A stretch of 64,000 nucleotides of DNA. Source: an uncultured Acidimicrobiia bacterium. Its GTDB lineage: Bacteria; Actinomycetota; Acidimicrobiia; Spongiisociales; Spongiisociaceae. The DNA lies in contig OY282370.1 of assembly GCA_958295745.1 (NCBI GenBank), positions 620,001-684,000 of the forward strand, given 5' to 3'. A program made the position numbers and the translations under genes. Positions within the stretch are counted from its first letter, which is position 1, and each line of letters begins with the position of its first letter. Shown here one piece after another: positions 44,575 through 55,629 of the stretch. The notes under the pieces are model-generated. The model had not been told where the DNA came from. It saw nothing but the letters and a program-made list of their open reading frames with translations, and searched no databases.

Positions 44575-45522
44575 TCAGCGGGCCAGACCGTCCAGCTCGG
44601 ACACCTTGGCCGCCACCGCCTCGGCGGCGTCGTGCAGATCGGCCTGTTCCTGTTCGGTCAACGGCAGCTCGACCACTTCTTCCACTCCTCCGGCGCCGAG
44701 GCGGGCGGGAACGCCGAGGTAGACCCCGGAGATGCCGTACTCACCGGTGAGCCAGGCGCACACCGGCATCACCCGGCGCTGGTCTTCGAGGACGGCCCTG
44801 GCCATGGCCGCCGCCGCCGAGGACGGGGCGTAGTAGGCGCTGCCGGTCTTGAGCAGCCCCACTATCTCCGCCCCTCCCTCCCTGGTGCGCTCCACCAGGG
44901 CTCCTATCTCTTCGGGGGAAAGAAGCTCGGTCAGCGGAGCGCCCGCCACGGAGCATTGCGAAGGCGCCGGCACCATCGTCTCGCCGTGGCTCCCGAGCGT
45001 CAGCGCCTCCACCTCCAGGATGTCGGCCCCTAGACGCTCGGCGATGAAATGGGCGAAGCGGGACGAGTCCAGGATGCCGGCCTGCCCCATCACCCTATGG
45101 CGGGGAAGCCCGCTCACATCCGAGGCGAGCCGAGTCATCTGGTCGAGCGGGTTGGTGACCACGATGATCGTGACGTCGGGAGAGTGTTCGACCAAGGCCT
45201 CCGTAACCTGCCGGACGATGCGGGCGTTGACGGCCAGCAGATCCATACGGGACATGCCGGGCTTTCGGGGCAGACCGGCGGTGATGACCGCCGCGTCGCT
45301 GCCGGCCGTGGCGGCGTAGTCGTTGGCGCCGACCACCCGGGTTCGGTAACCCTCGACCGGGCGGGACTGGTTCATGTCGAGCGCCAGACCCTGGGGCAGA
45401 CCCTCCACGATGTCGGTCATCACCACCTCGTCGGCGATGTCCCAGCCTGCCAACCGCTGCACGGTGGCCGATCCGTACTTGCCGGCCCCCACGACCGTTA
45501 TCTTCTTCCCGGAACCGCCCAT
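44575..45522 (-). CDS. mdh: Malate dehydrogenase (LDH-like type)
   Basis: A 315-residue NAD-dependent enzyme converting malate to oxaloacetate. It has the Rossmann motif VVGAGKYGSA, the substrate loop GLPRKPGMSRMDLL, NPLDQMT, and the catalytic His in LGSHGETMV. The sequence is of the LDH-like MDH class rather than the class usual in Streptomyces and mycobacteria. It lies 37 bp downstream of icd on the same strand, so icd-mdh are probably co-transcribed TCA-cycle genes. Confidence 0.93.
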   Translation of the reverse strand: MGGSGKKITVVGAGKYGSATVQRLAGWDIADEVVMTDIVEGLPQGLALDMNQSRPVEGYRTRVVGANDYAATAGSDAAVITAGLPRKPGMSRMDLLAVNARIVRQVTEALVEHSPDVTIIVVTNPLDQMTRLASDVSGLPRHRVMGQAGILDSSRFAHFIAERLGADILEVEALTLGSHGETMVPAPSQCSVAGAPLTELLSPEEIGALVERTREGGAEIVGLLKTGSAYYAPSSAAAAMARAVLEDQRRVMPVCAWLTGEYGISGVYLGVPARLGAGGVEEVVELPLTEQEQADLHDAAEAVAAKVSELDGLAR

Positions 45523-45559
45523 GCTCCCGCTCCTTCCGCCGGCTCCGACCTACGGCGGC

Positions 45560-46789
<1,230 letters not shown>

Positions 46790-46889
46790 TCATCCTCCAG
46801 TTTCGTGATCTCGGACAGCTCGAGGCTAGTTCCGCTTAGAACCTTACAGGTCTCAGGCCGGACGGGCCGCCTGCGGGTAACCTGGGTGG

Positions 46890-47948
46890 ATGGCGCCGTC
46901 CCTGCGCCTCGTGGATCTGCGCATCCCGTTGCGCCGTCCTTTCGCCAACGCCGCCGGTGGAGCGGTCGCGGAGCGGCGCGTCGTGCTGGTGGGCGTCTCC
47001 GAGGACGGAACGACCGGCTGGGGGGAGGCGGCGCCCTACCCCGGGATCACCGCCGAGGACGCAGACGATGTATGGGAGGCCCTCCGCGAACGGGCTGCTC
47101 AGGTGCTCGGGGGGGACCTCTACGGACTCCCGCCCGCCGCGGCCGCCGCCGTCGATCAGGCCCGGGCCGACCTGTCCGCCCGGCTCGAAGGAACCCCCCT
47201 GTGGGCGTGGACGGGCGGCGACGGGCGTCCGGTCCGGGCCTGTGCGGCCATCGGCCTGGAAAACTCGCCGGACGAGACGGTCCGCCGGGTCGGTCGAGCC
47301 GTCGAAGCGGGGATGCGGGCGGTGAAGATCAAGATCGCACCGGGACGCGACCTCGAACACCTCCGGGCGGTGCGCGGCGCTTTCCCCGATCTGTCGGCGG
47401 CGGCCGACGCCAACGGCGCCTACGAGCGGGGCGACCCTTTCTTCGCGGCGGCCGACCGTCTCGATCTCGCCTACCTGGAACAGCCCCTAGCGGCCGGCGA
47501 CATGGACGGACACGCCGCCTTGAGCGGCCGGCTCCTGACCCCGGTATGCCTGGACGAATCAGCTTCCACGCCGGCCGGGGCCGCCGAGGCGATAGAGCGC
47601 CGGGCGGGCGGGATCGTGAGCCTCAAACCAGGGCTGCTGGGTGTGACCGGAGTGAAGCAGATGATCGCGAAGGCCGAGGCGAACGGCATGGCGGTCAAGA
47701 TCGGCGGCCTGGTGGAAACCTCGGTGGGGCGCGCCCACGCCCTAGCCCTGGCCGCCCGTCCGTCGGCCAGGTTCACCGATCTGACCCCTCCCCGCCTGAT
47801 GCTGACCGCCGACGCGTCCCGCCATCCCTGGGAACTAGCGGACGGTTTCCTGGCCCCGCCGGAAGGCCCCGGCCTGGGCATCGACATCGACCCCGCCGAC
47901 GCCGAAACCGCCGGCTGCGTAACCCGCCGATTGCTCCTCACGGCATAG
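46890..47948 (+). CDS. menC: o-Succinylbenzoate synthase-like enolase-superfamily enzyme
   Basis: A 352-residue enolase-superfamily barrel. It has the second-strand KIKIAPG lysines, metal ligands in ADANGAY (Asp), YLEQPL (Glu) and CLDESAS (Asp), and the opposite-face Lys in SLKPGLLG. This set fits o-succinylbenzoate synthase of menaquinone synthesis or a related N-acylamino-acid racemase. No other men genes are adjacent, so the assignment rests on family likeness; menaquinone need fits the succinate dehydrogenase type. Confidence 0.75.
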   Translation: MAPSLRLVDLRIPLRRPFANAAGGAVAERRVVLVGVSEDGTTGWGEAAPYPGITAEDADDVWEALRERAAQVLGGDLYGLPPAAAAAVDQARADLSARLEGTPLWAWTGGDGRPVRACAAIGLENSPDETVRRVGRAVEAGMRAVKIKIAPGRDLEHLRAVRGAFPDLSAAADANGAYERGDPFFAAADRLDLAYLEQPLAAGDMDGHAALSGRLLTPVCLDESASTPAGAAEAIERRAGGIVSLKPGLLGVTGVKQMIAKAEANGMAVKIGGLVETSVGRAHALALAARPSARFTDLTPPRLMLTADASRHPWELADGFLAPPEGPGLGIDIDPADAETAGCVTRRLLLTA

Positions 47949-47997
47949 GGGAACTGTCAGAGGGCCGGTTTCTCCGGTAACGCAGGAACAGGTCGGG

Positions 47998-48198
47998 TCA
48001 GCTGAGGTACTTGAGAACCGACTGCGGCACCGGCTTTCCCGCCCGGCGAACGTTCTCCCAGTATTCACGTTCCATCTCCGCCTGCAAATCGGCGAACTCG
48101 CCCGCGTCCAACCGGCGGGAGAGCTCTATCAGCTCTTCGTCCGGGGTTTCCCCAGGCCAACGCGGATACTCAATCGGATATTCAGGCCTCACCGTCAT
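47998..48198 (-). CDS. Small tandem paralog 1 (antitoxin-like candidate)
   Basis: A 66-residue acidic protein with the array consensus EYPRWPGETPDEELIELS, AGEFADLQ and YWENVRRAGKPVPQ, ending KYLS. GAGGGA lies just before AATATG. It is the last of four tandem copies that follow a BrnT-like toxin candidate. The conserved WPGETPDEEL and Arg-rich helix are not a domain I know. A role as a toxin-neutralising partner is inferred only from order and size. Confidence 0.6.
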   Translation of the reverse strand: MTVRPEYPIEYPRWPGETPDEELIELSRRLDAGEFADLQAEMEREYWENVRRAGKPVPQSVLKYLS

Positions 48199-48258
48199 AT
48201 TCCCTCGCGCTCAAGGAGATCTGGCACACACACCACCCCGTGATCCCGGCAGATTGGG

Positions 48259-48462
48259 TCAGCTGAGGTACTTGAGAGCCGACTGCGGTACCGGCTCCCC
48301 GGCCCGGCGAACGTTCTCCCAGTATCTACGACTCAACCTTGCTTGCACATCGGCGAATTCGCCTGCGACTATCCTGTCGGAGAGTTCCATCAGCTCCTCA
48401 TCAGGGGTTTCCCCAGGCCAACGCGGATACTCAACCGGATATTCTTCCTGTCTCTCAACCAT
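48259..48462 (-). CDS. Small tandem paralog 2 (antitoxin-like candidate)
   Basis: A 67-residue protein (MVERQEEYPVEYPRWPGE start) with ELMELSDRIVAGEFAD in the middle and VPQSALKYLS at the end. The start at 48462 aligns with the other copies and has AAGGA just upstream; the open frame extends eight codons further. Its 5' third and leader are nearly identical to copy 3, while its middle is nearly identical to copy 4, indicating exchange between copies. Confidence 0.6.
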   Translation of the reverse strand: MVERQEEYPVEYPRWPGETPDEELMELSDRIVAGEFADVQARLSRRYWENVRRAGEPVPQSALKYLS

Positions 48463-48537
48463 ATTCCTTGCCTTCAAGAAGGGCAACGGTGCGAAAACAC
48501 AATCATCCCACGCGTTACCGGCCTAAGGCAGGTCAGG

Positions 48538-48741
48538 TCAGCTGATGAGCTCGAGAGCCCACTGCGGCACCGGCTTCCCCGCCCGGCGAACGTTCTCCCA
48601 GTATTCACGTTCCATCTCCGCCTGGAAATCGGCGAACTCGCCCGCGACAAGCCTACGGGAGAGCTCTATCAGCTCCTCATCCGGAGTCTCCCCAGGCCAA
48701 CGCGGATACTCAACCGGATATTCTTCCTGTCGCTAAGCCAT
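48538..48741 (-). pseudogene. Small tandem paralog 3, nonsense codon at position 3
   Basis: The copy reads ATG GCT TAG CGA CAG GAA GAA; copy 2 has GAG at the position of the TAG. The rest of the frame is intact to the TGA at 48538-48540 and encodes the full conserved protein (EYPRWPGE, ELIELSRRLVAGEFAD, YWENVRRAGKPVPQ). No replacement start lies before the middle of the gene. Its 5' end matches copy 2 and its 3' half matches copy 1. The copy is probably silent but could serve as a recombination donor. Confidence 0.75.
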
Positions 48742-48817
48742 ACTTCCTTGCCTTCAAGGGATATAGATGCGGAAACACATCATCCGTATCCGTGTTTCCG
48801 GCCTACGGCATGTCAGG

Positions 48818-49018
48818 TCAGCTGAGGTACTTGTGAGCCCACGTCGGCAACGGCTCCCCCGCTCTACGGAGGTTCTCGCAGTGTCTACGTCGCGACCTTG
48901 CCTGCCAATCAGCGAATTCGCCTGCGACTATCCTGTCGGAGAGTTCCATCAGCTCTTCGTCCGGGGTTTCCCCAGGCCAACGCGGATAATCTATCGGGTA
49001 TTCGGGCCTCTCGGTCAT
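48818..49018 (-). CDS. Small tandem paralog 4 (antitoxin-like candidate)
   Basis: A 66-residue product (MTERPEYPIDYPRWPGE) with the ELMELSDRIVAGEFAD middle of copy 2 and the most diverged C-terminus (HCENLRRAGEPLPTWAHKYLS). ATG 49018 aligns with the other copies; a GTG three codons earlier is possible. It starts 24 bp after the stop of the BrnT-like gene, so it is its immediate partner if this is a toxin-antitoxin operon. Confidence 0.6.
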   Translation of the reverse strand: MTERPEYPIDYPRWPGETPDEELMELSDRIVAGEFADWQARSRRRHCENLRRAGEPLPTWAHKYLS

Positions 49019-49042
49019 ATTCTTCACGATAGCACATGCTCA

Positions 49043-49351
49043 TCAGTCAGGGAGCGGCCTGGCGTGAAACAGTTTCGCATTCTTGCGCTCGGGTCCCCAT
49101 TCGATTCCGATCTCGTACCACCGCCCTCCAGATCGCCCTGTGATCAGGAAGGTACGGCCCTGCGCCTCCGGAGTGCGGCCAGATGTGAGCTCTGCGGCCC
49201 CCTCGGTGTCGTTCATGGCTTCTATCGCGGTTTGCCAGGACACACCGTGTTTTCCGGCGGACTGCAGCACCATCACCCGCTCGCAGGGTATCCCGTCCGG
49301 CGGGTACTCCCATCTGCCGCCATGCAACAGGTGGCCTGAGAAGGAGTTCAC
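49043..49351 (-). CDS. BrnT-like (RelE-fold) toxin candidate
   Basis: Up to 102 residues. The core KHGVSWQTAIEAMND, then TFLITGRSGGRWYEIGI and a final HARPLPD, follows the pattern of BrnT/DUF4258 RNase toxins (HGVSxEEAxExxxD, GRSxxGR, SARxA). GTG 49351 has no clear ribosome-binding site and the first 25 residues are not typical, so the real start may lie inside (near VMVLQSAGKHG). In brnTA the toxin gene comes first, as here. Catalytic residues cannot be fixed by eye. Confidence 0.5.
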   Translation of the reverse strand: MNSFSGHLLHGGRWEYPPDGIPCERVMVLQSAGKHGVSWQTAIEAMNDTEGAAELTSGRTPEAQGRTFLITGRSGGRWYEIGIEWGPERKNAKLFHARPLPD

Positions 49352-49410
49352 GCCCGCCCGCCGGGTTTCGATCTCGCTGTTCGCGCCAGACCGCCCGCCC
49401 TATCCCGGGG

Positions 49411-50274
49411 TTACGCCTGCTGCGCCCGGCGCTCGGCGGCGAGGGCGGTGTTGCGCATCAGCATGGCCACCGTCATCGGACCCACTCCTCCCGGCACCGG
49501 GGTGATGGCGGAGGCGACCCCGGCGACGTCCTCGAACTTCACGTCCCCTACCAAGCCGCCCGACTCCGTGCGGTTGATGCCCACATCGATGACCACCGCT
49601 CCGGGCCGGACGTATTCGGAGGTGATCATCTCGGGCCTCCCGACCGCCGCCACCAGGATGTCGGCCCGCTTGGCGGCCTCGGCCAGACCCTTGGTCCGGG
49701 AGTGGGCGACGGTCACTGTGGCGTCGGCGCCCCGGGCCATCATCAGCAGGGCCAGGGAGCGCCCCACCAGGAAAGACCTCCCTACTATCACCACCTCGGC
49801 CCCCCGGACGGGGATGTCGTAGTAGTCGAGGAGGCGCATACACCCGCTGGGTGTGCAGGGCGCGAAGACCGGGCGGTCGAGCACGATCATCCCCAGGTTG
49901 GCGGGATGCAGGCCGTCCACGTCCTTCGACGGGTCGATCTCCATCGTGGCGGCCTGGTCGTCCAGACCGGGCGGCAGTGGGAGCTGGAGCAGTATGCCGT
50001 CGACATCGGGGGCCTCGTTGAGCCGCCCGATCAAACCGGCCACCCGCCCCTGGGTCGCGTCCGCCCCAAGTTCATGGTGAACCGAGCGGATACCCACCTC
50101 CGCCGCCCGGTTCCTCTTCGACCTCACGTAGGTGTGGGAAGCCGGGTCCTCCCCCACCAGCACGGTGGCCAGGGTGGCCTCTTTGCCGCGGGCCCCGAGC
50201 GCCTCCACCCGCTCGCGGGTCTCGTCGAGCACCGCGGCGGCCACGGCCTTGCCGTCGATAACAGTCGCCTTCAT
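49411..50274 (-). CDS. folD: Bifunctional methylenetetrahydrofolate dehydrogenase/cyclohydrolase
   Basis: A 287-residue FolD interconverting 5,10-methylene-, methenyl- and 10-formyl-THF. It has YVRSKRNRAAEVGI (the active-site Lys within YxxxK), QLPLPP, PCTPSG and the cofactor loop GRSFLVGRSLA. It lies 60 bp after purH on the same strand; 10-formyl-THF is the co-substrate of the PurH transformylase step, so the linkage is functional. Confidence 0.95.
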   Translation of the reverse strand: MKATVIDGKAVAAAVLDETRERVEALGARGKEATLATVLVGEDPASHTYVRSKRNRAAEVGIRSVHHELGADATQGRVAGLIGRLNEAPDVDGILLQLPLPPGLDDQAATMEIDPSKDVDGLHPANLGMIVLDRPVFAPCTPSGCMRLLDYYDIPVRGAEVVIVGRSFLVGRSLALLMMARGADATVTVAHSRTKGLAEAAKRADILVAAVGRPEMITSEYVRPGAVVIDVGINRTESGGLVGDVKFEDVAGVASAITPVPGGVGPMTVAMLMRNTALAAERRAQQA

Positions 50275-50334
50275 CGATCTCCCCTCATCGGTCCGGGCCT
50301 GCTCACCCGCAGGACCGGGGCCATGTTACGCCCG

Positions 50335-51849
50335 TCAATGGCGGAACCGGCGCTCGCCCGTGAAGATCATCGACAGGCCCAAGCGGTCGGCCGCCTCGAT
50401 CACGGCCCGGTCGTTCACCGATCCGCCCGGTTGTATCACCAGACGGACCCCCGCCGCCGCGGCCGCCTCCACGCCGTCGGGGAACGGAAAGAACCCGTCG
50501 GAGGCGCATACGCCGCCCTCCGCCCGCCCGGCGGCCTTTGCGGCGGCCATCTCGACCGCCCCCACCCGGTCCTGCTGACCGGCGCCGACGCCCCAGGCCG
50601 CTCCGTCTTTCGCCATCACCGCCGCGTTCGACAGGGCGTACCCGCACACCGCCCACGCGAACTCGGCGTCGTCCTCGCAGCCTTCGGGGCCGCGTTCGGT
50701 TACCACCCTCCACCCGCCCCGGCCCGCGCCGGGCACCGGAGCGGACTGGACCAGCCACCCGCCCCCGACCTGGCGAACCGTCCGGAGAGAGGGGGCGGGG
50801 GCCGGCGCCTGCAGGACGCGGGTGCTGGCCCGCCGCGACAGTATCCGCTCGACGACCCCTTCGGCGTACCCGGGGGCGATGACGACATCCGCCTGCGGCG
50901 CCTCCTCCATCAGCGCGGCGGTCTCGGCGTCCACCGTCCGGTTCAGCGCCGCCGCCCCGCCGAAAGCGGCCCTCCGGTCGCACTCGACTGCCCGCAGGTA
51001 GGCGTCGGAGAGCTCCTCCCCTGAGGCCGCCCCGCAGGGGCCGGCGTGCTTGATCACCGCCGCCGCGGGGCCTTCCCCTAGGTCGTGCACGAGCGCCCAC
51101 GCCGCCGCCGCGTCCAATAGGTTCAGGTAGCTGAGCGGCGCGCCGCCGAGCAGGACGGCGCCGTCCCACCACTCCACCGCGCCCGCTAGGCGGTAGCGGG
51201 CCGCCGTCTGATGGGGGTTCTCCCCGTAGCGCAGCGTCTCGGCCCGCTCGAGGGTCAGGCGGAGGGTGGATGGGAGCGCGGCAGGCGCCCCGCCCGGGGC
51301 GTCGAACCAGTCCGCCACCGCCGCCTCGTAGGCCGCCGTCCGGGCGAAGGCGGCGCGGGCCAGCTCCCGGCGGGTGGAGTCGGACAGGCCCCCGGCGGCG
51401 CGTAGCTCGTCGAGGACCCGGACGTAGTCGGCGGGATCGACCACCACCCCCACATGAGCGTGGTTCTTGGCCGCCGCCCGGACCAGGGCGGGGCCTCCTA
51501 TGTCGATCGTCTCGATGTCCGGCGCCGACTCGAACGGGTAGAAGTTCGCCGCCACTAGGTCGATGGGGTCGATCCCGTACCGCTCCATCTCGGCCAGGTG
51601 CCCGGGGTCCGACCGGTCGGCCAGGACGCCGCCGTGGATCTTGGGGTGGAGGGTTACCACCCGATGCCCCAGCATGGGAGGGGCGCCGGTGTGATCGGCC
51701 GCGTCGGTGACCGCCAACCCGGCCCCGGCCAGCACCCGGGCGGTGCCGCCGCTGGCGATCAGCTCCCAGCCCATACCGGCCAGACCGGCGGCCAGCTCGA
51801 CCACCCCGGTCTTGTCGTACACCGACAGGAGCGCCCTGCGGACCGTCAT
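50335..51849 (-). CDS. purH: Bifunctional AICAR transformylase / IMP cyclohydrolase
   Basis: A 504-residue enzyme for the last two steps of IMP synthesis. The N-terminal IMPCH domain starts [16 protein letters not shown] and has TLHPKIHGG. The C-terminal AICARFT domain has [17 protein letters not shown] and [13 protein letters not shown] 51849 overlaps the sucD stop as ATGA, an unusual translational link between TCA-cycle and purine genes. Confidence 0.94.
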   Translation of the reverse strand: MTVRRALLSVYDKTGVVELAAGLAGMGWELIASGGTARVLAGAGLAVTDAADHTGAPPMLGHRVVTLHPKIHGGVLADRSDPGHLAEMERYGIDPIDLVAANFYPFESAPDIETIDIGGPALVRAAAKNHAHVGVVVDPADYVRVLDELRAAGGLSDSTRRELARAAFARTAAYEAAVADWFDAPGGAPAALPSTLRLTLERAETLRYGENPHQTAARYRLAGAVEWWDGAVLLGGAPLSYLNLLDAAAAWALVHDLGEGPAAAVIKHAGPCGAASGEELSDAYLRAVECDRRAAFGGAAALNRTVDAETAALMEEAPQADVVIAPGYAEGVVERILSRRASTRVLQAPAPAPSLRTVRQVGGGWLVQSAPVPGAGRGGWRVVTERGPEGCEDDAEFAWAVCGYALSNAAVMAKDGAAWGVGAGQQDRVGAVEMAAAKAAGRAEGGVCASDGFFPFPDGVEAAAAAGVRLVIQPGGSVNDRAVIEAADRLGLSMIFTGERRFRH

Positions 51850-52736
51850 CCCCTCAGGCGGTTCACGACCTCGACCATCAGCTCGCCGGCCTCGGCGGGG
51901 TTCTCCCCGACCTGCACCCCGGCGGCTCTCAAGGCTTCGATCTTGGCGGCGGCGGTCCCCTTGCCGCCCGAGACTATGGCCCCCGCGTGGCCCATCTTCT
52001 TGCCGGGGGGGGCGGTCAGGCCCGCCACGTACCCCACCACGGGCTTGCTCATGTGTCCGGCGATGAAATCGGCGGCCTCCTCCTCCGCCGAACCGCCGAT
52101 CTCGCCGATCAGCATGACGGCCTCCGTCTCGGGGTCGTCCTCGAAGGCGGCCAGGGCGTCGGTGAACGAGGTGCCCGGCACCGGGTCGCCGCCTATCCCG
52201 ACGCAGGTGGTTACCCCGACGCCGTTCAGCTTGAGCTCGTAGAGGGCCTGGTAGGTGAGGGTCCCCGACCGGCTCACGATGCCCACCGGGCCGCCCGGCA
52301 GGGAGATGTCGTCGGCGATGATTCCTATGTTGGCCTGGCCGGGGCTGATGATCCCAGGGCAGTTGGGGCCGATGACCCGGACCTGCGGATGGTCCCGCCG
52401 CAGCTTGTTGTACAGCCAGGCCTCGTCCTTGGCCGGTACCCCTTCGGTGATGACCACCGCCAGCCCCACCCCGCCCTCGGCCGCCTCCAGCACCGCATCC
52501 TTCACGAAGGGCGCCGGTACGAACACGCACGACACGTCCGCTCCGGTCGCCTCCACGGCGGCGGCAACATCGCGGAAAACAGGGATCCCCTCCACGTCCG
52601 CCCCGGCCTTGGAAGGGTGGGTGCCCGCCACCACATTGGTGCCGTAGCGCCGGTTCCGCAACCCGTGGAAACGGCCCTGCCGCCCGGTCAGACCCTGGTA
52701 GACGACCCGGCTGCGGCGATCCACCCAGATGCTCAC
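51846..52736 (-). CDS. sucD: Succinyl-CoA synthetase alpha subunit
   Basis: A 296-residue subunit with the CoA-binding Rossmann half and [19 protein letters not shown], and the phosphorylated His in [13 protein letters not shown]. With SucC it makes ATP or GTP from succinyl-CoA. GTG 52736 overlaps the sucC stop (GTGA). Family alpha subunits usually begin MSIxVDxxTxVxVQGxTGxxGxFH, matching [17 protein letters not shown] here. Confidence 0.95.
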   Translation of the reverse strand: MSIWVDRRSRVVYQGLTGRQGRFHGLRNRRYGTNVVAGTHPSKAGADVEGIPVFRDVAAAVEATGADVSCVFVPAPFVKDAVLEAAEGGVGLAVVITEGVPAKDEAWLYNKLRRDHPQVRVIGPNCPGIISPGQANIGIIADDISLPGGPVGIVSRSGTLTYQALYELKLNGVGVTTCVGIGGDPVPGTSFTDALAAFEDDPETEAVMLIGEIGGSAEEEAADFIAGHMSKPVVGYVAGLTAPPGKKMGHAGAIVSGGKGTAAAKIEALRAAGVQVGENPAEAGELMVEVVNRLRG

Positions 52737-53881
52737 GCCCCACCCCCGGCCAGCTCCACCGCCCGCAGGGCGCCCGCCGGCATCGTTTCGGCCGTCGTGA
52801 ACATCTCCGAGAACACGGGTTCGAGCATGGCCAGGCCCTGCGCCGCGTTGGCGCCGTCGAGCCGCAGGACGATCGGCGACCTCATATCGACCCGCTCCAG
52901 CGCGTCGAGGATGCCCTGCGCAACCACGTCTCCCAGGATGATCCCCCCGAAGATGTTGATGAAGATGGCCTTCACCCCGGGGTCGTCGTTTATCACCTCC
53001 AGCGCGGCGGCCATGGTATCCACGTCGGCGCCGCCCCCGATGTCCAGGAAGTTGGCCGCCGCCCCCCCGGCCTGGGACACGATGTCCACCGTGCTCATCG
53101 CCAGGCCGGCGCCGTTGGCGATCACCCCGACCGTCCCGTCCAGACCCACGTACTGCAGCCCCCGGGCGTGCGCGGCGGCCTCCCGCTCGTCTCTCGGCTG
53201 GGTGGCGTCGTACTCCCGGTATTCGGGATGACGGAACCGCGAGCTTGCGTCCAGGCTTACCTTGGCGTCGAGGGCGAGCACCCGCCCGCCGGGGGTGAGG
53301 ATCAGAGGGTTGACCTCCACCAGGTCGGCGTCCCCTTCCGTGAAGGCCTCGTACAGCCGGAGCAGTATCTCGACCGCCCCCTCGGTCGCGGCGGTATCCA
53401 GCCGGGCGGCCTCCGCCCATGACCGGGCCGCGGCCTCGTCCAGTCCGTCCACGGGATCGATCAGAAGCCTGGCGATGGCGTCCGGATCGGACTCGGCCAC
53501 CTCCTCGATGTCCACTCCCCCCCGGGCGGACAGCATGCCCAGGTACATGCGGGCCGAGCGGTCCAGCGTGAAGCCGGCGTAGTACTCGGCCGCTATCTCC
53601 GAAGCCTCCTCGATCAGCACCCGGCCCACCGTGCGGCCTCGGATGTCCATGCCCAGGATGTCGTCCGCTACGGCCGCCGCCTCCTCCGGGTTCCCCGCCG
53701 GCCTCACCCCGCCCGCCTTGCCCCGGCCGCCGACATGCACCTGCGCCTTGATCACAACGGGGAAACCGATCCGCTCGGCGGCCGCCGCCGCCTCGGAAGG
53801 GTCGGAGGCCGTCTCCCCCGGGGGGACCGGTACGCCGTACTGCGCGAAGTACCGCTTTCCTTGATGTTCGAGAAGATCCAC
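52733..53881 (-). CDS. sucC: ADP-forming succinyl-CoA synthetase beta subunit
   Basis: A 382-residue ATP-grasp subunit: [19 protein letters not shown] at the N-terminus, [36 protein letters not shown] and NIFGGI for the nucleotide and succinate sites. The start is GTG 53881. First gene of the overlapping sucC-sucD-purH run; folD follows after 60 bp. Confidence 0.95.
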   Translation of the reverse strand: MDLLEHQGKRYFAQYGVPVPPGETASDPSEAAAAAERIGFPVVIKAQVHVGGRGKAGGVRPAGNPEEAAAVADDILGMDIRGRTVGRVLIEEASEIAAEYYAGFTLDRSARMYLGMLSARGGVDIEEVAESDPDAIARLLIDPVDGLDEAAARSWAEAARLDTAATEGAVEILLRLYEAFTEGDADLVEVNPLILTPGGRVLALDAKVSLDASSRFRHPEYREYDATQPRDEREAAAHARGLQYVGLDGTVGVIANGAGLAMSTVDIVSQAGGAAANFLDIGGGADVDTMAAALEVINDDPGVKAIFINIFGGIILGDVVAQGILDALERVDMRSPIVLRLDGANAAQGLAMLEPVFSEMFTTAETMPAGALRAVELAGGGA

Positions 53882-53927
53882 GGGCGTGATGATATCTATC
53901 TTCGGGCGATGAACCCGGTGCGGTTCA

Positions 53928-54323
53928 TCACAAACGGACCGGAACGTTGGACTCCACCCAACCCGACACCTCAGCCAGCGGGGTCCCCGGAGTGAATATC
54001 TCCGCCATACCCCGCTCCTTCAACACCGCCGCGTCCTCGTCCGGGACGATGCCCCCGCCGAACACCACCACCCCGTCCATCCCCCGGCTGCGCAACAGCT
54101 CCACCACCGCCGGAAACAAAGTCATGTGGGCGCCGGAAAGAACGGACAGACCCACGGCGTCCACATCCTCCTGAACCGCCGCCTCCACGATCTGGGCCGG
54201 GGTCTGATGCAACCCCGAATAGATCACCTCGTTGCCCGCGTCGCGCAATGCCCTAGCCACCACCTTGGCGCCCCGGTCGTGCCCGTCGAGACCGGGTTTG
54301 GCGATGAGGATGCGCCTCGGCAC
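53928..54323 (-). CDS. B12-binding subunit of methylmalonyl-CoA-mutase type
   Basis: A 131-residue cobalamin-binding domain with the base-off signature DxHxxG (D13, H15, G18 in [12 protein letters not shown]), the SVLSGAH loop and [10 protein letters not shown]. It corresponds to the separate small subunit or C-terminal domain of methylmalonyl-, ethylmalonyl- or isobutyryl-CoA mutase. The large subunit is not in the window. Its position one base after the transaldolase stop and next to sucCD suggests succinyl-CoA-linked metabolism. Confidence 0.88.
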   Translation of the reverse strand: MPRRILIAKPGLDGHDRGAKVVARALRDAGNEVIYSGLHQTPAQIVEAAVQEDVDAVGLSVLSGAHMTLFPAVVELLRSRGMDGVVVFGGGIVPDEDAAVLKERGMAEIFTPGTPLAEVSGWVESNVPVRL

Positions 54324-54324
54324 G

Positions 54325-55452
54325 TCAAACCGGCCCGGCCAGGGCGGCCCGCTTCCGCTCGATATCCCCGACCATCTCGCGGAACGAAGCCAGGAACTTC
54401 TCCACCCCCTCCTGCTCGAGCCGATCGGTAACGTCGGCGTAGTCGACCCCCACCGTCTCCAGGTCCTCCAGAACGGCCGCCGCGTCGTTCATCTGCTCGA
54501 CCCCCAGCACCTCCGGGCGGCGGGGGCCGCGCTCCCGGTAGGCCGCGAGGGTGGACTCCGGCATGGTGTTGACCGTGTTGGGCGCCGCCAGGGTGTCGAC
54601 GTACAGGGTCTCGGAGTAGGCGGGGTTCTTGGTGGAGGTGGAGGCCCACAGAGGCCTCTGCACCCGGGCGCCCTCGCGGTGCAGGCGGACCCACCGCTCC
54701 GACGAGAAGGCCCGCAGGAACTCCAGGTAAGCGGCCCGGGCGTTGGCCACCGCCCCCCGGCCCCGCAGGGCGAGCGCCTCGGTCGAGCCTATCTGCTCGA
54801 GCCGGGCGTCCACCTCCGCGTCGAACCTGGAGACGAAGAACGAAGCCACCGAGGCCACCGTCTCCGGATCGCCGCCCATCTCCTCGAACCTCTCCATCCC
54901 CCTCATGTAGGCCTCGATCACCGACCGGTAGCGGTCGAGGGAGAAGATGAGGGTGACGTTCACCGAGACGCCCTCGGCGGTCAAGGCCTCTATGGCGGGG
55001 ACGCACTCCGGCGTGGCCGGCACCTTGACGAGAAGGTTGGGGCGGTCCACCCGCTTGACCCAGTCGCGGGCATCGTCGATGGTGGGGCCGGGGCGGCGGG
55101 CCAGCTCCGGCGACACCTCGACCGACACGAAACCGTCCCTCCCGTCCGTACGCCGGTAGACGGGCGCCATCACGTCGCAGGCCCGCCGGATGTCGCTGGT
55201 GACCGCCGTGGTGTAGATCTCGTTCACGTCCGCCCGGCGGGCCGACAGCTCGCCGACCTGGGCGTCGTAGGAATCGCCCGACATCATCGCCTGGGCGAAG
55301 ATCGTAGGGTTGGAGGTGACCCCGGTCACCCCGGCGGCCAGGTAGCTGTCGAGCTCCCCCCTGTCCAGCATGTCCCGGGAGATGGAATCGATCCAGATCG
55401 ACTGGCCCAGCCCGGCCAGGCCATGCAGTCTGGAATCGTCGGCGTCAGACAC
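54325..55452 (-). CDS. tal: Transaldolase
   Basis: A 375-residue pentose-phosphate enzyme moving a dihydroxyacetone unit between sugar phosphates. It has [28 protein letters not shown], the Schiff-base Lys in [11 protein letters not shown] (about 141), and [11 protein letters not shown]. The length and SxSRDML start match the actinobacterial/cyanobacterial long form. It is the first gene of the run leading to the B12-binding subunit. Confidence 0.94.
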   Translation of the reverse strand: MSDADDSRLHGLAGLGQSIWIDSISRDMLDRGELDSYLAAGVTGVTSNPTIFAQAMMSGDSYDAQVGELSARRADVNEIYTTAVTSDIRRACDVMAPVYRRTDGRDGFVSVEVSPELARRPGPTIDDARDWVKRVDRPNLLVKVPATPECVPAIEALTAEGVSVNVTLIFSLDRYRSVIEAYMRGMERFEEMGGDPETVASVASFFVSRFDAEVDARLEQIGSTEALALRGRGAVANARAAYLEFLRAFSSERWVRLHREGARVQRPLWASTSTKNPAYSETLYVDTLAAPNTVNTMPESTLAAYRERGPRRPEVLGVEQMNDAAAVLEDLETVGVDYADVTDRLEQEGVEKFLASFREMVGDIERKRAALAGPV

Positions 55453-55629
55453 TTTTCGGCTCTCCCTTCGTCATGATGCTGCTCCTGTCGGGCGGTTCCG
55501 CGGAGCGGCCCCGCCGTCTTCCCCCCAGGATACCCGCCGGGAAACCGAAACGAACCTCCCCGCTGTGGACATGGACGTACGCCGCCCGAAGCCCCGGCCC
55601 TACGGCCCAACCGCCTCGGAAACCAGGAA

